From positions 112,868,989 through 112,932,988 of the forward strand of contig JAKSZU010000004.1 of assembly GCA_026018925.1 (NCBI GenBank): a stretch of DNA of 64,000 bases, read 5' to 3'. This DNA comes from Tupaia tana. Lineage: Eukaryota; Chordata; Mammalia; Scandentia; Tupaiidae. Within the stretch, counting starts at the first letter, position 1; the number at the start of each line of letters is the position of its first letter. The notes under the pieces were generated by a model. It was not told where the DNA came from. It made no database searches and saw nothing but the letters and a program-made list of their open reading frames with translations. This document shows, piece by piece, positions 45,075 to 56,967 of the stretch. The translations under genes were made by a program, and so were the position numbers.

Positions 45075-46162
45075 AAAAGAATTCAGAATGTTCATGGTAA
45101 CAAAGAAGAGGAAGTTTTTCCAGAATTTGAAGGAAGAAATAGACACCATAAAAAAAGAACCAATCGGAATTTCTACAGTTGAAAACAATAATATGGGAAA
45201 TCAAGATCTCTTTTGAAAGTATTAATAGCAAATTAGCCTATGAGGAATATTAAATCTCTGAGATGGAAGACAAAACTTTTGACTTAGATAAAACCACAAA
45301 AAATAATAAGAAAATCATTTTTGAAAAACAAAGACTACAGGAAACACTAGACATTATTAAACACCTAAATATCTGAATAATAGGTATTCCAGGGGGTGAA
45401 GAATCTGACAAAGGCATAAAAGATGCCATAAAATACTTGCAGAAAACTTCCCAAAACTATGGGACCAGCAGTTAGTGTCATGGCTATGTCGCTGGATTCT
45501 CATGTAGTCAACTGCAGTTTGAGTTCCGGACCCAGTGGCTTAAACTCACACTGGGCACGTGTGCGTGTGTGCCCAAGATCCTGAGAGGAGAATGGAGGAG
45601 AAGGGATTGAGGCATGGCCATCCCCCTGGGGGGTGATTTCTTGCTTTCTGTCTCTCTGTCTCTCTGTCTTTCTGGCGAGCACATGCGCCCTATGCAAAAA
45701 CCTCTCCAAAAAAAAAAAAAAAAAAAAAAAAAAAAGAAAAAGAAAAAGAAAACTTCTCAAAACTAGAGAAGCATTCAGACATCCATACCCAAGAAATACA
45801 AAAGACCTCAAATGGAATCAACATAATAAGATCCTCTCCACAGCACATAATGATTAGTCAAAATCACAGACAAATACAAGATTGTAAAAATAGCAAGGGA
45901 GTAACATCAAGTTGCTTACAAAGGTTATCTTATTAGGCTAACATCAGACCTCAACCAAAAGAATGTATGAAAGGAAAGGATGGGAAGATATATTCAAAAT
46001 ACTAAGAGAAAAACAATATCAATCAAGAATACTATATCCAGCAAGATTATCCTTCAAATGGGAAGAACAAATAAAATCATTGGCAAACAAAAACTGAAAG
46101 AATTCACCAATCCTAGACAGCTCTTCAAGAAGTACTGAAGAGATTACCGTATCAGGAAAACT

Positions 46163-46164
<2 letters not shown>
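45075..46164 (+). pseudogene. Older L1 ORF1 remnant
   Basis: Follows the HAL1-like element and continues the ORF1 interrupted at 43,044. Coiled-coil and RRM codons can be followed with many stops and shifts. The end QEN, TAA is at 46,153-46,164. A SINE at 45,461 splits it. Confidence 0.8.
45461..45746 (+). repeat. SINE, main family, in old L1 ORF1
   Basis: Target-site duplication agaaaacttcYcaaaact at 45,441-45,458 and 45,747-45,764 (one mismatch). Tail of about 25 A. Confidence 0.92.

Positions 46165-46199
<35 letters not shown>
46165..46199. repeat. (GA)n microsatellite
   Basis: Pure GA run between ORF1 and ORF2 of the old L1. Confidence 0.95.
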
Positions 46200-46248
46200 A
46201 AAAGAGAAATAAGATTTTAAAAAAGTAACCAAGAAAATAGCTAACGAA

Positions 46249-49200
46249 ATGGCAGGGATGAATCCACAAATACTGATAATAACGTTGAATGTTAATGGAT
46301 TAAATTCTCCAGTCAAAAGATGGGGATTGGCTAAATGGAGGAAAAAAACCCAGAAATATTCTATTTGGTGCCTAAAACAAAAACACCTCATGGATAAAGA
46401 TACATATAGACTAAAAGTGAAGGGCTGGAAAAAGATATTCCCATGCAAATGTAAACCACAAAAAAGACTGGAGTTTCAATACTTATATCAAACCAAAATC
46501 TCTAAGAAGAAACAAAGAAGGATATTATATTGTACTAAAATAGATCATTGATCAACAAGATATAACACAAATATCTATGTACCCAATTAAGAAGCACCCA
46601 AATATGTGAAGGAAATGGAGAGATAGACTGCAACACACTAGTAATTAGAGATCTCAATACCTCATTATATCATTTGGACAGGTTATCTAGACAAAAAATA
46701 AGAGATACATACAGAATTGAAATGACACTATAAATAAAATGAACTTGACAGACATCTATAGAATCTTCCACCCAACAATAACAAAAATAACATTTTTCAC
46801 ACCACCTCATGGAAACTTTTTGAAGACTGACAACATGATAAGGCACAAAATAAGTCTTAAAAATAGAAAGAAATAGAAACTATATTCAGTATCTTCTCCT
46901 ACCATGATAGAATTAAACTTGAAATTAATTTCAGGAAAAAAAAAACACAAAAATACACAAACATGTAAAAACTAAAATACTTACTACTGAATAACTGCAC
47001 AACCACTGAAGAAATTAAGACTGAAATAAAAAGATTCATTGAAATCAATGACTGAATACATAAGTTTTCATAATCTATGGGACACAGTGAAAGCAGTCAT
47101 AAGAGGGAAGTTTATCGCAATTAGTTCACATAAGAAAAAGATGGAAAGGTGGCAAATAGACAACCTAACAACATACCTCAGGAAACTGAAAAATAACAAG
47201 GAAGAAAACCTTGAGAAAAGGAAAAAAAAAAAAAAAAGAGAAAAGAGATAAAGAATCAAGCAGAAATAAATGAAATAGAGAATAATCAAACTATATAGAA
47301 AATAAATGAAACCAAAAGCTGGTTCTTTGAGAAAATAAGCAAAATGTTGCACTGTTAGCTAGACTAATTAAGAAGAAAGAAACCAGGTAAATATCAAATT
47401 CACAATGAAACAGGCAACATTAAAACAAATATAGCAGAAATTAAAAAGATCATTAAAGAATGCTCTAAGTGACTATAGGCCAACAAATAAGGAAATCTAG
47501 ATGAGATGGACAAATTTCTGGACATATAATGTACCAAGACTGAATCAGAAAGGAATAGAAAGACTGAATAGAATGATAACAAGCAATAAAATTGAAACAG
47601 TGATAAATATCCTCTCAAAAAAGAAAAGCCCAGGTCTTGATAGTTTCACTTCTAAATTCTACAAAACTTTTAAAGCAAAGCTAACCTCCATTCTACTCAA
47701 ACTATTTTTGTTGTTGTTGTAGAGGATTTTGCTATAGGGCATGTGTGCTCACCAGAAAGACAGAGAGAGACAGAGAGACAGAAAGCGAGAAATCACCCCC
47801 CAGGGGGGATGGTCACACTGCAATCCCTTCTCCTCCATTCTCCTCTCAGGATCTTGGGCACGCACACACACGTGCCCGGCCTGAGTTTAAGCCACCGGGT
47901 CCAGGAGTCGAACCGTGGTCAACTACATGGGAGTCCAGCAACATAGCCATTACGCTAACTGCTGGCCCCTGCTCAAACTATTTCTAAAGATCCAAAAGGA
48001 AGGAACCCTTCAAAATTTATTCTATGTGTCCCTCATCATGCTCATCCCCCAAACAGACAATAACATAACAAAAAATAAAATTATAGGCCAATATTTCTGA
48101 TGAGTATAGATGCCCAAATTATCAACAAGATACTAGAAAATTGTATCTAATGCCACATTAAAAGAATTATACACCACAACCAGGTAAGCTTTTATTCCAA
48201 GGATGCAAGGATGTTTTAACTTATGCAAAACCATAAATGTACTACACCACATTAACAGAAAGAAGGATAAAAACAATATGATCATAACAAGCAATGAAGA
48301 AAAATTTTTTTTCCAAAATGCAACATCCCTCCATGAATAAAATATCAGCAAAATTTCTGTAGAAGGGACATTTTAAACACAATAAAAGCCATATATGAAA
48401 AACCCATAGCTACCATCATACTGAATGTGGAAAAGCTTTCAGCTCTTAAAAAGTGGAACAAGACAAAGCTGTCCACTTTCTCCACTCCTTTTTAGTATAG
48501 TACTGGAATTTCTAGCCAGTGCAGTCAGAACAGAGAATAAAAAGAAAAACATTAAAATAAGGAAAGAAGAAGTGAAATTATCTCTATTTGTAGATAGCAT
48601 GATTATGTACATACAGAATAGCAAAAGGCATACACAAAAGACCTCCTAGAAATGATAAATGAATGAGGTAAAGTGGCAGGAAATAAAATCAACATACAAA
48701 AATCTATAGAAATTATATATACAGACAAGGAGCAGACTGGGGTAGAATTGAAGAAAACAATCCCGTTTACAATAGCAACCAAAAGTATAAGATTCAAAGT
48801 CAAAGACTTCTTCAAGGAAAACTATGACAACTAAAAAAAAGAAAAAAAGAAGAAATTGAAAAGTGGAAAGACATCCCATGTTCTTGTATTGAAGGAATTA
48901 ATATATAAACAAAATGTCAATTCTACCCACATTAATCTACATATTTATGTAATCTCAGTCAAATTACTAGAGATATTCTTCACTGATACAGAAAATAACA
49001 ACCATAGAGTTTGGAAACATAAAAGACCCTGTATTACCAAAACAATTCTGTGCAAGAAGGGTGGAGTAGGAAACATCTCACTCCATGACCCCCCCCCCCC
49101 CAAAATTGCATAGCTTTGACAAACAAAACAGCATGATATTGGCACAAAAACAGGTCTGTCAACCAATGGAACAGAATAGAAACTCCAGAAATAAACCCCA

Positions 49201-50300
49201 AAACATATAACCAATTGATTTTTTTTTATGAAGGGCACCAGTCAATTCAGTGGGGAAAAGAAAATCTATGTAGTAAATGGAAAAACTGCATATCTACCTG
49301 CAGAAAGATGAAACTGGACCCCTATCTCTCACCATTAATAAAAGTCAACTCAAAATGGATCAAAGATCTAAACCTAAGATCTCAAACTGTAGAAATATCG
49401 GTGGATAACACAGGGGAAATTCTTGGAGACATTGGAGTAGGCAAAGATTTCTTAAATAAGACCCCCCCGCCAAAGAACAGTCAATAATCCCCAAAATAGA
49501 CAAATCAGACTACATCAGGTAAAAAAAAGCTTCTGCACAGAAAAAAAATCAATCAATAAATAAAGTGAATCATCATCCTTTGGAATGGGAGAATATATTT
49601 GCAAACTGTGCCTCAGATAAGGGACTGATAAGTAGAATATACAGGGAACTCAATTGACTTACCCCCCATAAAATAATCAACTCAGTAAAAATATGGACAA
49701 GTGAGCTGAACAGACAACTCTCTAAGAAAGACATATGAACAGTCAAAAAGCATATGAATAAATGCTCAACATCCTTTATCAAAAGGGAGATGCAAATCAT
49801 AATCACAATAGATGCCACCTAACCCCCATCAGAATGGCTAAGTTTAAAAATTTGAAGCATGATAAGTGCTGCAAGGCTGTGGTGAAAAGGCAACAATCCT
49901 ACGCTGTTGGTGGGAATGTAAATGAGTACAATCACTGTGGAGAACAATATGGAGGTTGCTCAAAGACCTACAAATAGAATTACCATATGATCCAGCAATT
50001 CCACTTCTGGATATCTACCCAAAGGATAGGAATACATCAGTCAGAAAAGTACTTTCCCATCCATATTTATTGTGGTATTATTCACAATTGCTAAGACATG
50101 AAACCAACTGGAGTAGGCAAAGTTCATGAACAATTGAATGGATTGGAAAGCTGTGCCACATATACATTATGGAATACTACTCAGCTGTAAAAAACCATGA
50201 AACCCTGTCATTTAATAGAAAGTGGGTAAATATGTAAGGTTTACTGCTAAGTGAAGCAAGCCAGACTATGAAAGAGAGGCATCATGTGTCCTCACTCAAT
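46249..50300 (+). pseudogene. Older L1 ORF2 pseudogene
   Basis: ATG at 46,249 opens MAGMNPQILIITLNVNGLN (endonuclease start). Homology to the ORF2 at 35.3-39.2 kb continues to about 50,300 through the RT (KKSPGLDSFTSKFYK near 47,620) and the C-terminal region. It is decayed throughout, with dozens of stops and frameshifts. The catalytic box reads FVDS near 48,590 instead of FADD. A SINE interrupts it at 47,708. Confidence 0.88.
47708..47971 (-). repeat. SINE, main family, in old L1 ORF2
   Basis: Target-site duplication ctcaaactattt at 47,696-47,707 and 47,972-47,983. The sequence is near consensus. Confidence 0.92.
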
Positions 50301-50590
50301 GTATACCGAATGTCTGCACTCTTGTGGCAGAAACTGAAAGAACAATTGTGAATATTACAGCATGGCAGACGGGTGGAAAATTGGGGAGAGTGAGAGGTAG
50401 GTAATCAAGGGGGGAAAAAGAAGCAAAACATTTAAGGAACACAAAAATGGGAACTTATCTGTTGATGATAACATGTATAATAATATCTTTAAGTGGACTA
50501 ATATACAATGTATTCAGGCTAGGAAAATTAATTTTTCTTGCTTTAATGATGTACAATGATTATATAAAAAATTAAACTATATATTTAAAA
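50301..50590 (+). other. 3' UTR of the older L1
   Basis: Purine-rich, with gtctgcactcttgtggcagaaac at the ORF2 end. Ends in tgtacaatgattatataaaaaattaaac, similar to the L1 tails at 10.4 kb and 28.0 kb. Confidence 0.7.
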
Positions 50591-51111
50591 ATACCATATC
50601 CCCATAATCAAACAGATATAGAAAATGGGTGTGTGTGTGGTATTTTAAATGAAATGTATTCAAATAAATAAATGTAATGTGTAAGTCCTGATTGGATCTC
50701 AATTCCAAGAATCAAATACAGGAGAATTTTTTGAATCAATTGTAGGAAATAAAATAAACTACATATTAGATGACATAATGGAATTATTTTTTTTCTTAGG
50801 TGTGATAATAATATTGAGGAACTAAAAAGGATTAATTTTATTCTTAGGATACCTATGCTAAAATATTCATGAAGAAAGAAAGTGAAAGTATGGCAAATGT
50901 GAGGGCAGCAGTAAGGCTTATGTTTTATTTCTTTAACCAAAAGCAGAAGGAGAGAATGAATCCCAGTAAATATATTTACCATGTGAGTTACTATTTTTTG
51001 TTATCTTTTATATTTTTAAGTTTAAATATTTTATTATTAAATAAACTTTATCTTAAAATGTCTAAAGGAAAAACATAGAATTGCTGAATATTTATTTTTT
51101 TATTTTTATTA
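50591..51111. other. Gene-free AT-rich DNA
   Basis: No gene or repeat recognised. Confidence 0.5.
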
Positions 51112-51355
51112 TTTTTTAGCTTTCTGCCATAGGGTGTATGTGTTCCCCAGAAAGAGACACAGAGGGGGAAAGTGAGAAATCCTCCTCAGGGGAATGGCTA
51201 TGCCATGACCCCTTCTCCTCCATTCACTTCTTGGAATTTTGGGCACTCATGCACATGCATGCAGCATGAATTTCAAGTCACTGGGTCTGAGACTTGAACC
51301 ATGGTCGACCATGTGGTAATCTAGCACTTTAACTGCCATGTCACCTGCAAGCCCC
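51112..51355 (-). repeat. SINE, main family, old copy
   Basis: Diverged; recognisable by ccccttctcctccattc, the antisense B-box region gacttgaaccatggtcgacc and the end aactgccatgtcacc. Confidence 0.75.
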
Positions 51356-51404
51356 TATTTTTATTTTTCCATGCCATGAATATGGTTAAATTTGACTGAT
51401 AAAA

Positions 51405-51487
51405 TATTGGGTCATCCCTAAAGTCATGACTCATTTTTGCATAGAAAATCATAGAAAAATACATCATGACTTTCCAATGACCCAATG
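51405..51487. mobile_element. Mariner-like MITE hairpin
   Basis: Terminal inverted repeat ttgggtcat (51,407) and atgacccaa (ending 51,485), with an inner stem aaagtcatga / tcatgacttt and the loop word tttttgcatagaaaatcatag. A TA precedes the left end; the right side has tg. No transposase. Confidence 0.7.
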
Positions 51488-51695
51488 ATTATGTAGACAT
51501 AAAAGAAAATATATAGAGAGATGATGGCAGGGGGTAGTGAATATAGATAAAATAATTATATACTAATTCAACCTGTCTGATAACTTCTTGAATTTTTAAT
51601 CTGAGTGAAAATCCATAGCCTGAGTTTATAGCATTTCATCATTACTACAAAAGTACTGCTGTACTCTGGGCATTTTCAAAATTTTACCATGTTGT

Positions 51696-51954
51696 GGGAA
51701 CCAGCAGTTAGCGTAATGGCTATGTCGCTGGACTCCCACGTAGTCGACTGCGGTTCGCATCCCGGACCCGGTGGCTTAAAACTCACGCTGGGCACGTGTG
51801 TGTGCATGCCCAAGATCCCTAGAGGAGAATGGAGGAGAAGGGATTGCAGCGTGACCATCCCCCCCGGGGGGTGATTTCTTGCTTTCTGTCTCTATGTCTC
51901 TCTCTATCTGTCTGGCGAGCGCACGCGCCCTATAGTGAAAACCTCTCAAAAAAA
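51696..51954 (+). repeat. SINE, main family, near-consensus
   Basis: Starts gggaaccagcagttagcg with B box ggttcgcatcc. Flanks ttttaccatgttgt and ttttatcatgttgt form an imperfect target-site duplication. Confidence 0.9.
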
Positions 51955-51959
51955 TTTTT

Positions 51960-53205
51960 TTTATCATGTTGTTAATGCTAAATTTTTTCATAATAAAGGA
52001 ACCATTCACATAATTTCATAATTTTTATATAAGTAGAGTCAAATTAGTTATATACAATGGTATGCCAGTTCTGGCTTGTGCTGGTTCAAGAAAATTAATT
52101 GTTTTCAGAGAACTGACTAGCATACCGCTGGTTATAAAGAAATTACCATGGTGTTCTGGTGAAAGTTTGACAACTAGCTCTCTTAGGGATAAAAGTTCTG
52201 ATTTATAGTAACTGCCAATTTCTATGATGTATATTCTCCTACGATGTCAATTTCAAGTTACCTATGTGACCTCAGTGAACATGGAACACAGTTGACTCTT
52301 ATTAGATGGTATGAGGTGGCTCTAGCACACTGTTGAAATGTACTCATCTAAAACCTTCTCTCTGACTCTGAAATGGATTTTAATGCTACATGAAAGAAAG
52401 GAAAAATAAATCTACTTTTCCCAATTGGTATGTCAGGGAAGGGAGAAGTAAGGGCAAGACAGCTTTGATCAATTTACTATATCTTTAATTCTTTACCCAA
52501 GAATGCTGGCCTATATATAATAAAACATCTACAGTATTTATTATATAGATAGTTAGATCATCATTTCAGTATGATAGGATAATCTTATTTCAATTCTTCT
52601 AGGATTTGGGATAGTGAACATTATTGAGAAATATAACATTGAGAATAGTTAATTATGTAGCTGAATATTTTAAAGTCAAATAGGTTTTGAACTTCAGTTA
52701 CTGTATCACAAAGCTGATCAGGATGGCAGGTGATTTCTTGTAAAAAGTAAGTTATTCTGCCAGCTTTTGTAACATTACCACAAAAGAAAGGTTAAAACAT
52801 CCTTCAAAACACACATGATTGGCTAATTAACAGAACATAGGTGCTGAAAGTAAAGTACATTGTGAAACAGGTCATTTCAATGTGATCTTCTTTAAGAATT
52901 GTCACCTAGAGGAAGAAAATGTCATGATTTCATGAGTACAAAATTATGCAATAAAACTTTAATAAGATACAATTGCATAATGTTTTTTCATACATGAATA
53001 TTTCAATTACCATTCTTATTACTAAAGATCTGGTGTTAAATGTATATTATTTGTGGGAAAATATGCCACAATTTATTTCAAACTACATGTATTCAAAATT
53101 GTTCATATATCACAAGTCAGTGGAAATAAGAGCAATAGTGTCTTAGTACATTATTGCATTGCTAACAGAAATACATGAGGCTGAGTGAGTTATTAAAAAA
53201 TAGCT
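51960..53205. other. Gene-free AT-rich DNA
   Basis: 1.2 kb with no recognised gene, RNA or repeat. Confidence 0.45.
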
Positions 53206-53207
53206 TT

Positions 53208-53467
53208 GAGATCAGCAGTTAGTGTAATGGCTATGTTGCTGGACTCCCATGTAGTCGACCGCGGTTCGCGTCCCGGACCCAGTGGCTTAAACTCACGCCA
53301 GGCATGTGTGCGTGTGTGCCCAAGATCCCGAGAGGTGAATGGAGGAGAAGGAATTACGGTATGGCCATCCCCCCTGGGGGGTGATTTCTCGCTTTCTGTC
53401 TCTCTGTCTCTCTCTCTGTCTGTCTGGTGAGCACATGCACCCTATAGCAAAAAACTCTCAAAAAAAA
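53208..53467 (+). repeat. SINE, main family
   Basis: Full-length with B box ggttcgcgtcc and CT tract. Short A-tail. Confidence 0.88.
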
Positions 53468-53900
53468 TTATAGAGATGTAATGGCCCTGCAGGGTTACCC
53501 TGAATAAAGTCAGAGACTTGAGCTTTTACACTTTCATCATTACATATTCATCACATACTGATGAATACTTTTATATGGACTGCCACAAGTAAGGGGTCTG
53601 TGGGTGAAACAGTTTCCTTCAGTTGAAGCAATCTCCAAAAAGGGCAGGCGGATGAGGGTCGAGATCAGAAAGAGTATGTTCAACATTAATGAAGAAGGTT
53701 TGAGTGAGTCATCACAACCTCCACCACACGGCTCTTTCGTGGAATACGAGAGTGGTCACCATACCAATGGATTCAAACACATACACGTATTTTCCTCAAC
53801 TATTTCAGAAAGTTATACATTGGAAATTTCATCTGCCAACACCCATTCATCTTCTATATTTTTCCTAGGTAAGTGTCATTTACTTAAATTAGATACTTTT
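53468..53900 (+). other. Unassigned segment with an open frame
   Basis: The frame from 53,604 reads 105 codons with a protein-like start (MKQFPSVEAISKKGRRMRVE). It holds several CpGs and a possible splice donor, tag/gtaagtg, at about 53,869. It runs into the next SINE, so the tail is not native. I do not recognise the product. It may be a decayed exon, an old viral or host fragment, or chance. Confidence 0.25.
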
Positions 53901-54165
53901 GGGGACCAGCAGATGATGTGATGGTTACATTGCTGGACTCCAACATAGTTGACTGTGGTTTGAGTTTCAGACCCAGAGGCTTAAAACTCACACCAGGCGT
54001 GTGTGCGTGCATGCCCAAAATCCTGAAAGGAAAATGGAGAAGAAGGGATTGTGGAGTGGCTATCCTCCCTAGGGGGTGATTTCTCGCTTTCTATCTCTCT
54101 ATTGCTCTGTGTCTCTCTGGTGAGTGCACATGCCCTATAGCAAAAGATATCGCTCCAAAAAATTT
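53901..54165 (+). repeat. SINE, main family
   Basis: Moderately diverged; ends in a tatagcaaaagatatcgctcc variant before an A-rich tail. Confidence 0.85.
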
Positions 54166-55082
54166 AAAAAATAATAGATTATATACCTTTAGGAAGAAAG
54201 TAATGACTCTTTGCTCTGAGCTGGATAATAAGTGGTAAATGTTATATGATGGCAAGGCAGTACTGATGTGATAAAAGTTAATTCAGATATTGAATTTCTA
54301 CTTTGTTTCCTGTACTCTGCATATGGCATTAACACAATATGCTGCATGTACATTTAATACTATTGAACATATATGTGTAAATATTGGCTTTTCTAACTAA
54401 ATCTACAAGATAAATAATAGTCTTCCTAAATATATTAGACCCAATAAGAAAAGTACACATCCTTAATATTTAAAAGTACTTACTTTTGATACAATGTTTA
54501 CATTTTCACTGCTTTTCATTCCTACAAAGCGCAACTTTTTTTCAATCATATTGCAAAGGGTAAACAAAGAGGACAGTATAACGTTATCAGAAGGCAATAT
54601 AGTAATCTGTAAAAATCTATATATACAAAATTATCTTTGCTCCTATCTTTAACCCAAAGACAGAGCAAGAGGGTACTGTAGCCATTGTAGGTATCCTGTT
54701 GTACCGGGATTGAGTGTCACTGTTGAAGAAAGCTCAGTGGGATAAGTTGGTGTGCAGTAAAACTTTGGCAGCCCTTTGACAAAATATGCTATATGAAATA
54801 TGGATATTTGTGAAGCAGTCCTGCTTCAATTACAGCCCAAACTTTCAGATCTTTCAATTTTGTTATTTTGAGGAAAAGATAAGACATGTTACATTTTGTT
54901 TGCTCATTTTTCCTCCTTACTTTGCATGCTACTCTTCTCTGATTTACACTTTAATTGCAATCTAAAGGAAGAGACAGGGTTCAGTATTAAACTGATAACC
55001 ACTAGTTCTTATCCAACAACTCTCAATATACTGTATCGTGTTTTAACTTCCTTCTCAATTTCAAAGACTTACCATCTTTTTA
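54166..55082. other. Gene-free AT-rich DNA
   Basis: No recognised features. The 73-codon frame at 54,896 is not supported. Confidence 0.45.
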
Positions 55083-55087
55083 AAAAA

Positions 55088-55255
55088 AGAATTATTTTAT
55101 TTATTTATTTATTTTAATTTGACCAGAGAGGGACAGAGCGAGAGAGACCAAGAGAGATGGAAAGTAAGAAAGCAAACCACCAGGTCTAGGACTCAAACTG
55201 CAGTAGGCCATGTGGGATCCCAGTGCCCTTAAACACCATGCTATTTGCTGGCCCC
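55088..55255 (-). repeat. Short tRNA-derived SINE
   Basis: (TTTA)n tail, then gaccagagagggacagagcg and the antisense tRNA-like end catgctatttgctggcccc. Confidence 0.8.
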
Positions 55256-55508
55256 TTTTTTTACCATCTTTTTATAAGAGAGTGTTTGATTCTATTTTTC
55301 CCAAGTGTCCAAGCCCCCATTATTCTCTATCTTTAAACTGGGCTTTATTTTAATTCATAGATAAATCCTAACAGTGTAAGATTTTCTTTGTTGTATTTAT
55401 TTATTTTTTGTTGTCTGTGATTCTAGTATAATTGAGCACTTAAAACAAGGACATTGTTCTTTGTTTCTTGCATTTATAGTTGCTTCTACAGTGCTGGTCA
55501 GTAGGATA
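55256..55508. other. Gene-free DNA
   Basis: Nothing recognised. Confidence 0.45.
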
Positions 55509-55620
55509 ACACAGATGATAGATAGATATAGATAGAAATAGATAGATGAATGGATTAATAGATACATAGCTATATAGATACATACATAAATAGATACATA
55601 GAAGGATAAAATAGATACAG
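55509..55620. repeat. (GATA)n-type microsatellite
   Basis: Imperfect gata/taga/tacata repeats. Confidence 0.9.
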
Positions 55621-55645
55621 ATTCAAAATTAAAATCACTTCAAGT

Positions 55646-55797
55646 AGGCTGGAAGGTAGCACAGTGATTAAGGCACTGGACTTCCACATGGCCTACTGTG
55701 GTTCGAGTCCTGGGCCTGGCAGTTTGCTTTCTCACTTTCCTTTTTGTTCTCTTTCTGGCCAAATTAAAAATAATAATAATAATAAATACATTTTTAA
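55646..55797 (+). repeat. Short tRNA-derived SINE
   Basis: Sense copy with A-box region tagcacagtgattaaggc and perfect B box ggttcgagtcc. Target-site duplication aaaatcacttcaagt at 55,631-55,645 and 55,798-55,812. Confidence 0.9.
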
Positions 55798-55812
55798 AAA
55801 ATCACTTCAAGT

Positions 55813-56284
55813 TAAGAAAAACTTTTCTGACATACAAAAAGTACAGATCACGATCCAGATGACTTCAGATCAACTGGTAAGATGCTCACCTTAAAGCACT
55901 GACAGCATAGTTTATACATAAAGGAAGATGTATTTCAATCTCTTTCACGAATGGCTATTATACATTTATATTTTTTAGGGAAAGCTGGGTTGTTTAAACT
56001 CATTTATCAATAGCTGATTTGTTTAATTTCACTGCATCATGATGACAAGAAGATAACGCTTATATTTTGTGTTTATAATTAGTAATAGAATTTGGAGAAA
56101 ATCAGGATGACTTTTTTGTTATGTGAGGGAGTAATTGGTGGATGGCCTTGGTATATATCTCAACTGTGGCCTTCGTTTTAATTTTTTTCACTAATAGATA
56201 AATTAATAGAATTTTAAATTTGTATACCTATATCTTAGTAATGCCATCAGATTTTCTTTAGCTTATTTATTTATTTTTACTATT
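55813..56284. other. Gene-free AT-rich DNA
   Basis: Nothing recognised. Confidence 0.45.
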
Positions 56285-56710
56285 TTTAAGTTCATATATT
56301 TATTCGATAAGCAAAAAAGAGAAAGAAAAGTGCGAACATGTTTAGCAGGGAGTAGGGTCTTTAAACTATGATCCATCCCCAGACTCAGCTAGCCCCATAG
56401 TATCAGGACTGACGTACTCAAGGAAGTCTCTAGAAACAAACCGGGAACTTTCTCCTGGAAGTCGACTTCACAAAGTGCTGTGTTTTACCACTGTGCCACT
56501 GCTTATATTTATTTGGGGAGAGAGCGGTATCCTTGACAGGGTCTTGCCTCACCTAAATCCCTCTCCCAGGCTTCCAATGAACCACTATCAAAGGCACAAC
56601 TCGCAAGTTCAGGTCGACCTGAGGTCTGAACCTAGAACCTCCCATGTGGCCCCAATATGGGGCAGAAGCACTGAACTGATGGAACCACTAGGACTGAGCT
56701 AATGGCAATC
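56285..56710 (-). repeat. Two old SINE-like units
   Basis: 56,285-56,500 and 56,501-56,710 each begin with a T/A-rich edge and a gagag block and end in antisense tRNA-like sequence (gctgtgttttaccactgtgcc and gcagaagcactgaactgatggaacc). They differ from the two SINE families above. Assignment is tentative. Confidence 0.4.
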
Positions 56711-56827
56711 TTAAAAACTCTCTTCTAGGCTTAGGGAATAATAATTTTATTGCCTTATGCTGTGGTCTACTCGCAGTCTTATTGTGTAGTATATATTTTA
56801 GCTGTTAACTCGCTTGTTTCGGTGTAT

Positions 56828-56856
56828 GCTATATATATAATACATATATACATATA

Positions 56857-56940
<84 letters not shown>
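56828..56940. repeat. (TG)n(TA)n microsatellite
   Basis: (TG) run at 56,862-56,889 followed by about 48 bp of pure TA. Confidence 0.95.
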
Positions 56941-56967
56941 CATGTTTGCATTAAGGCATTTTATTTT

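Noticed and set aside
8511..55797. True tRNA genes
   Set aside because: The A- and B-box-like words belong to SINE heads with CT tracts, A-tails and target-site duplications; no head keeps a full cloverleaf by eye.
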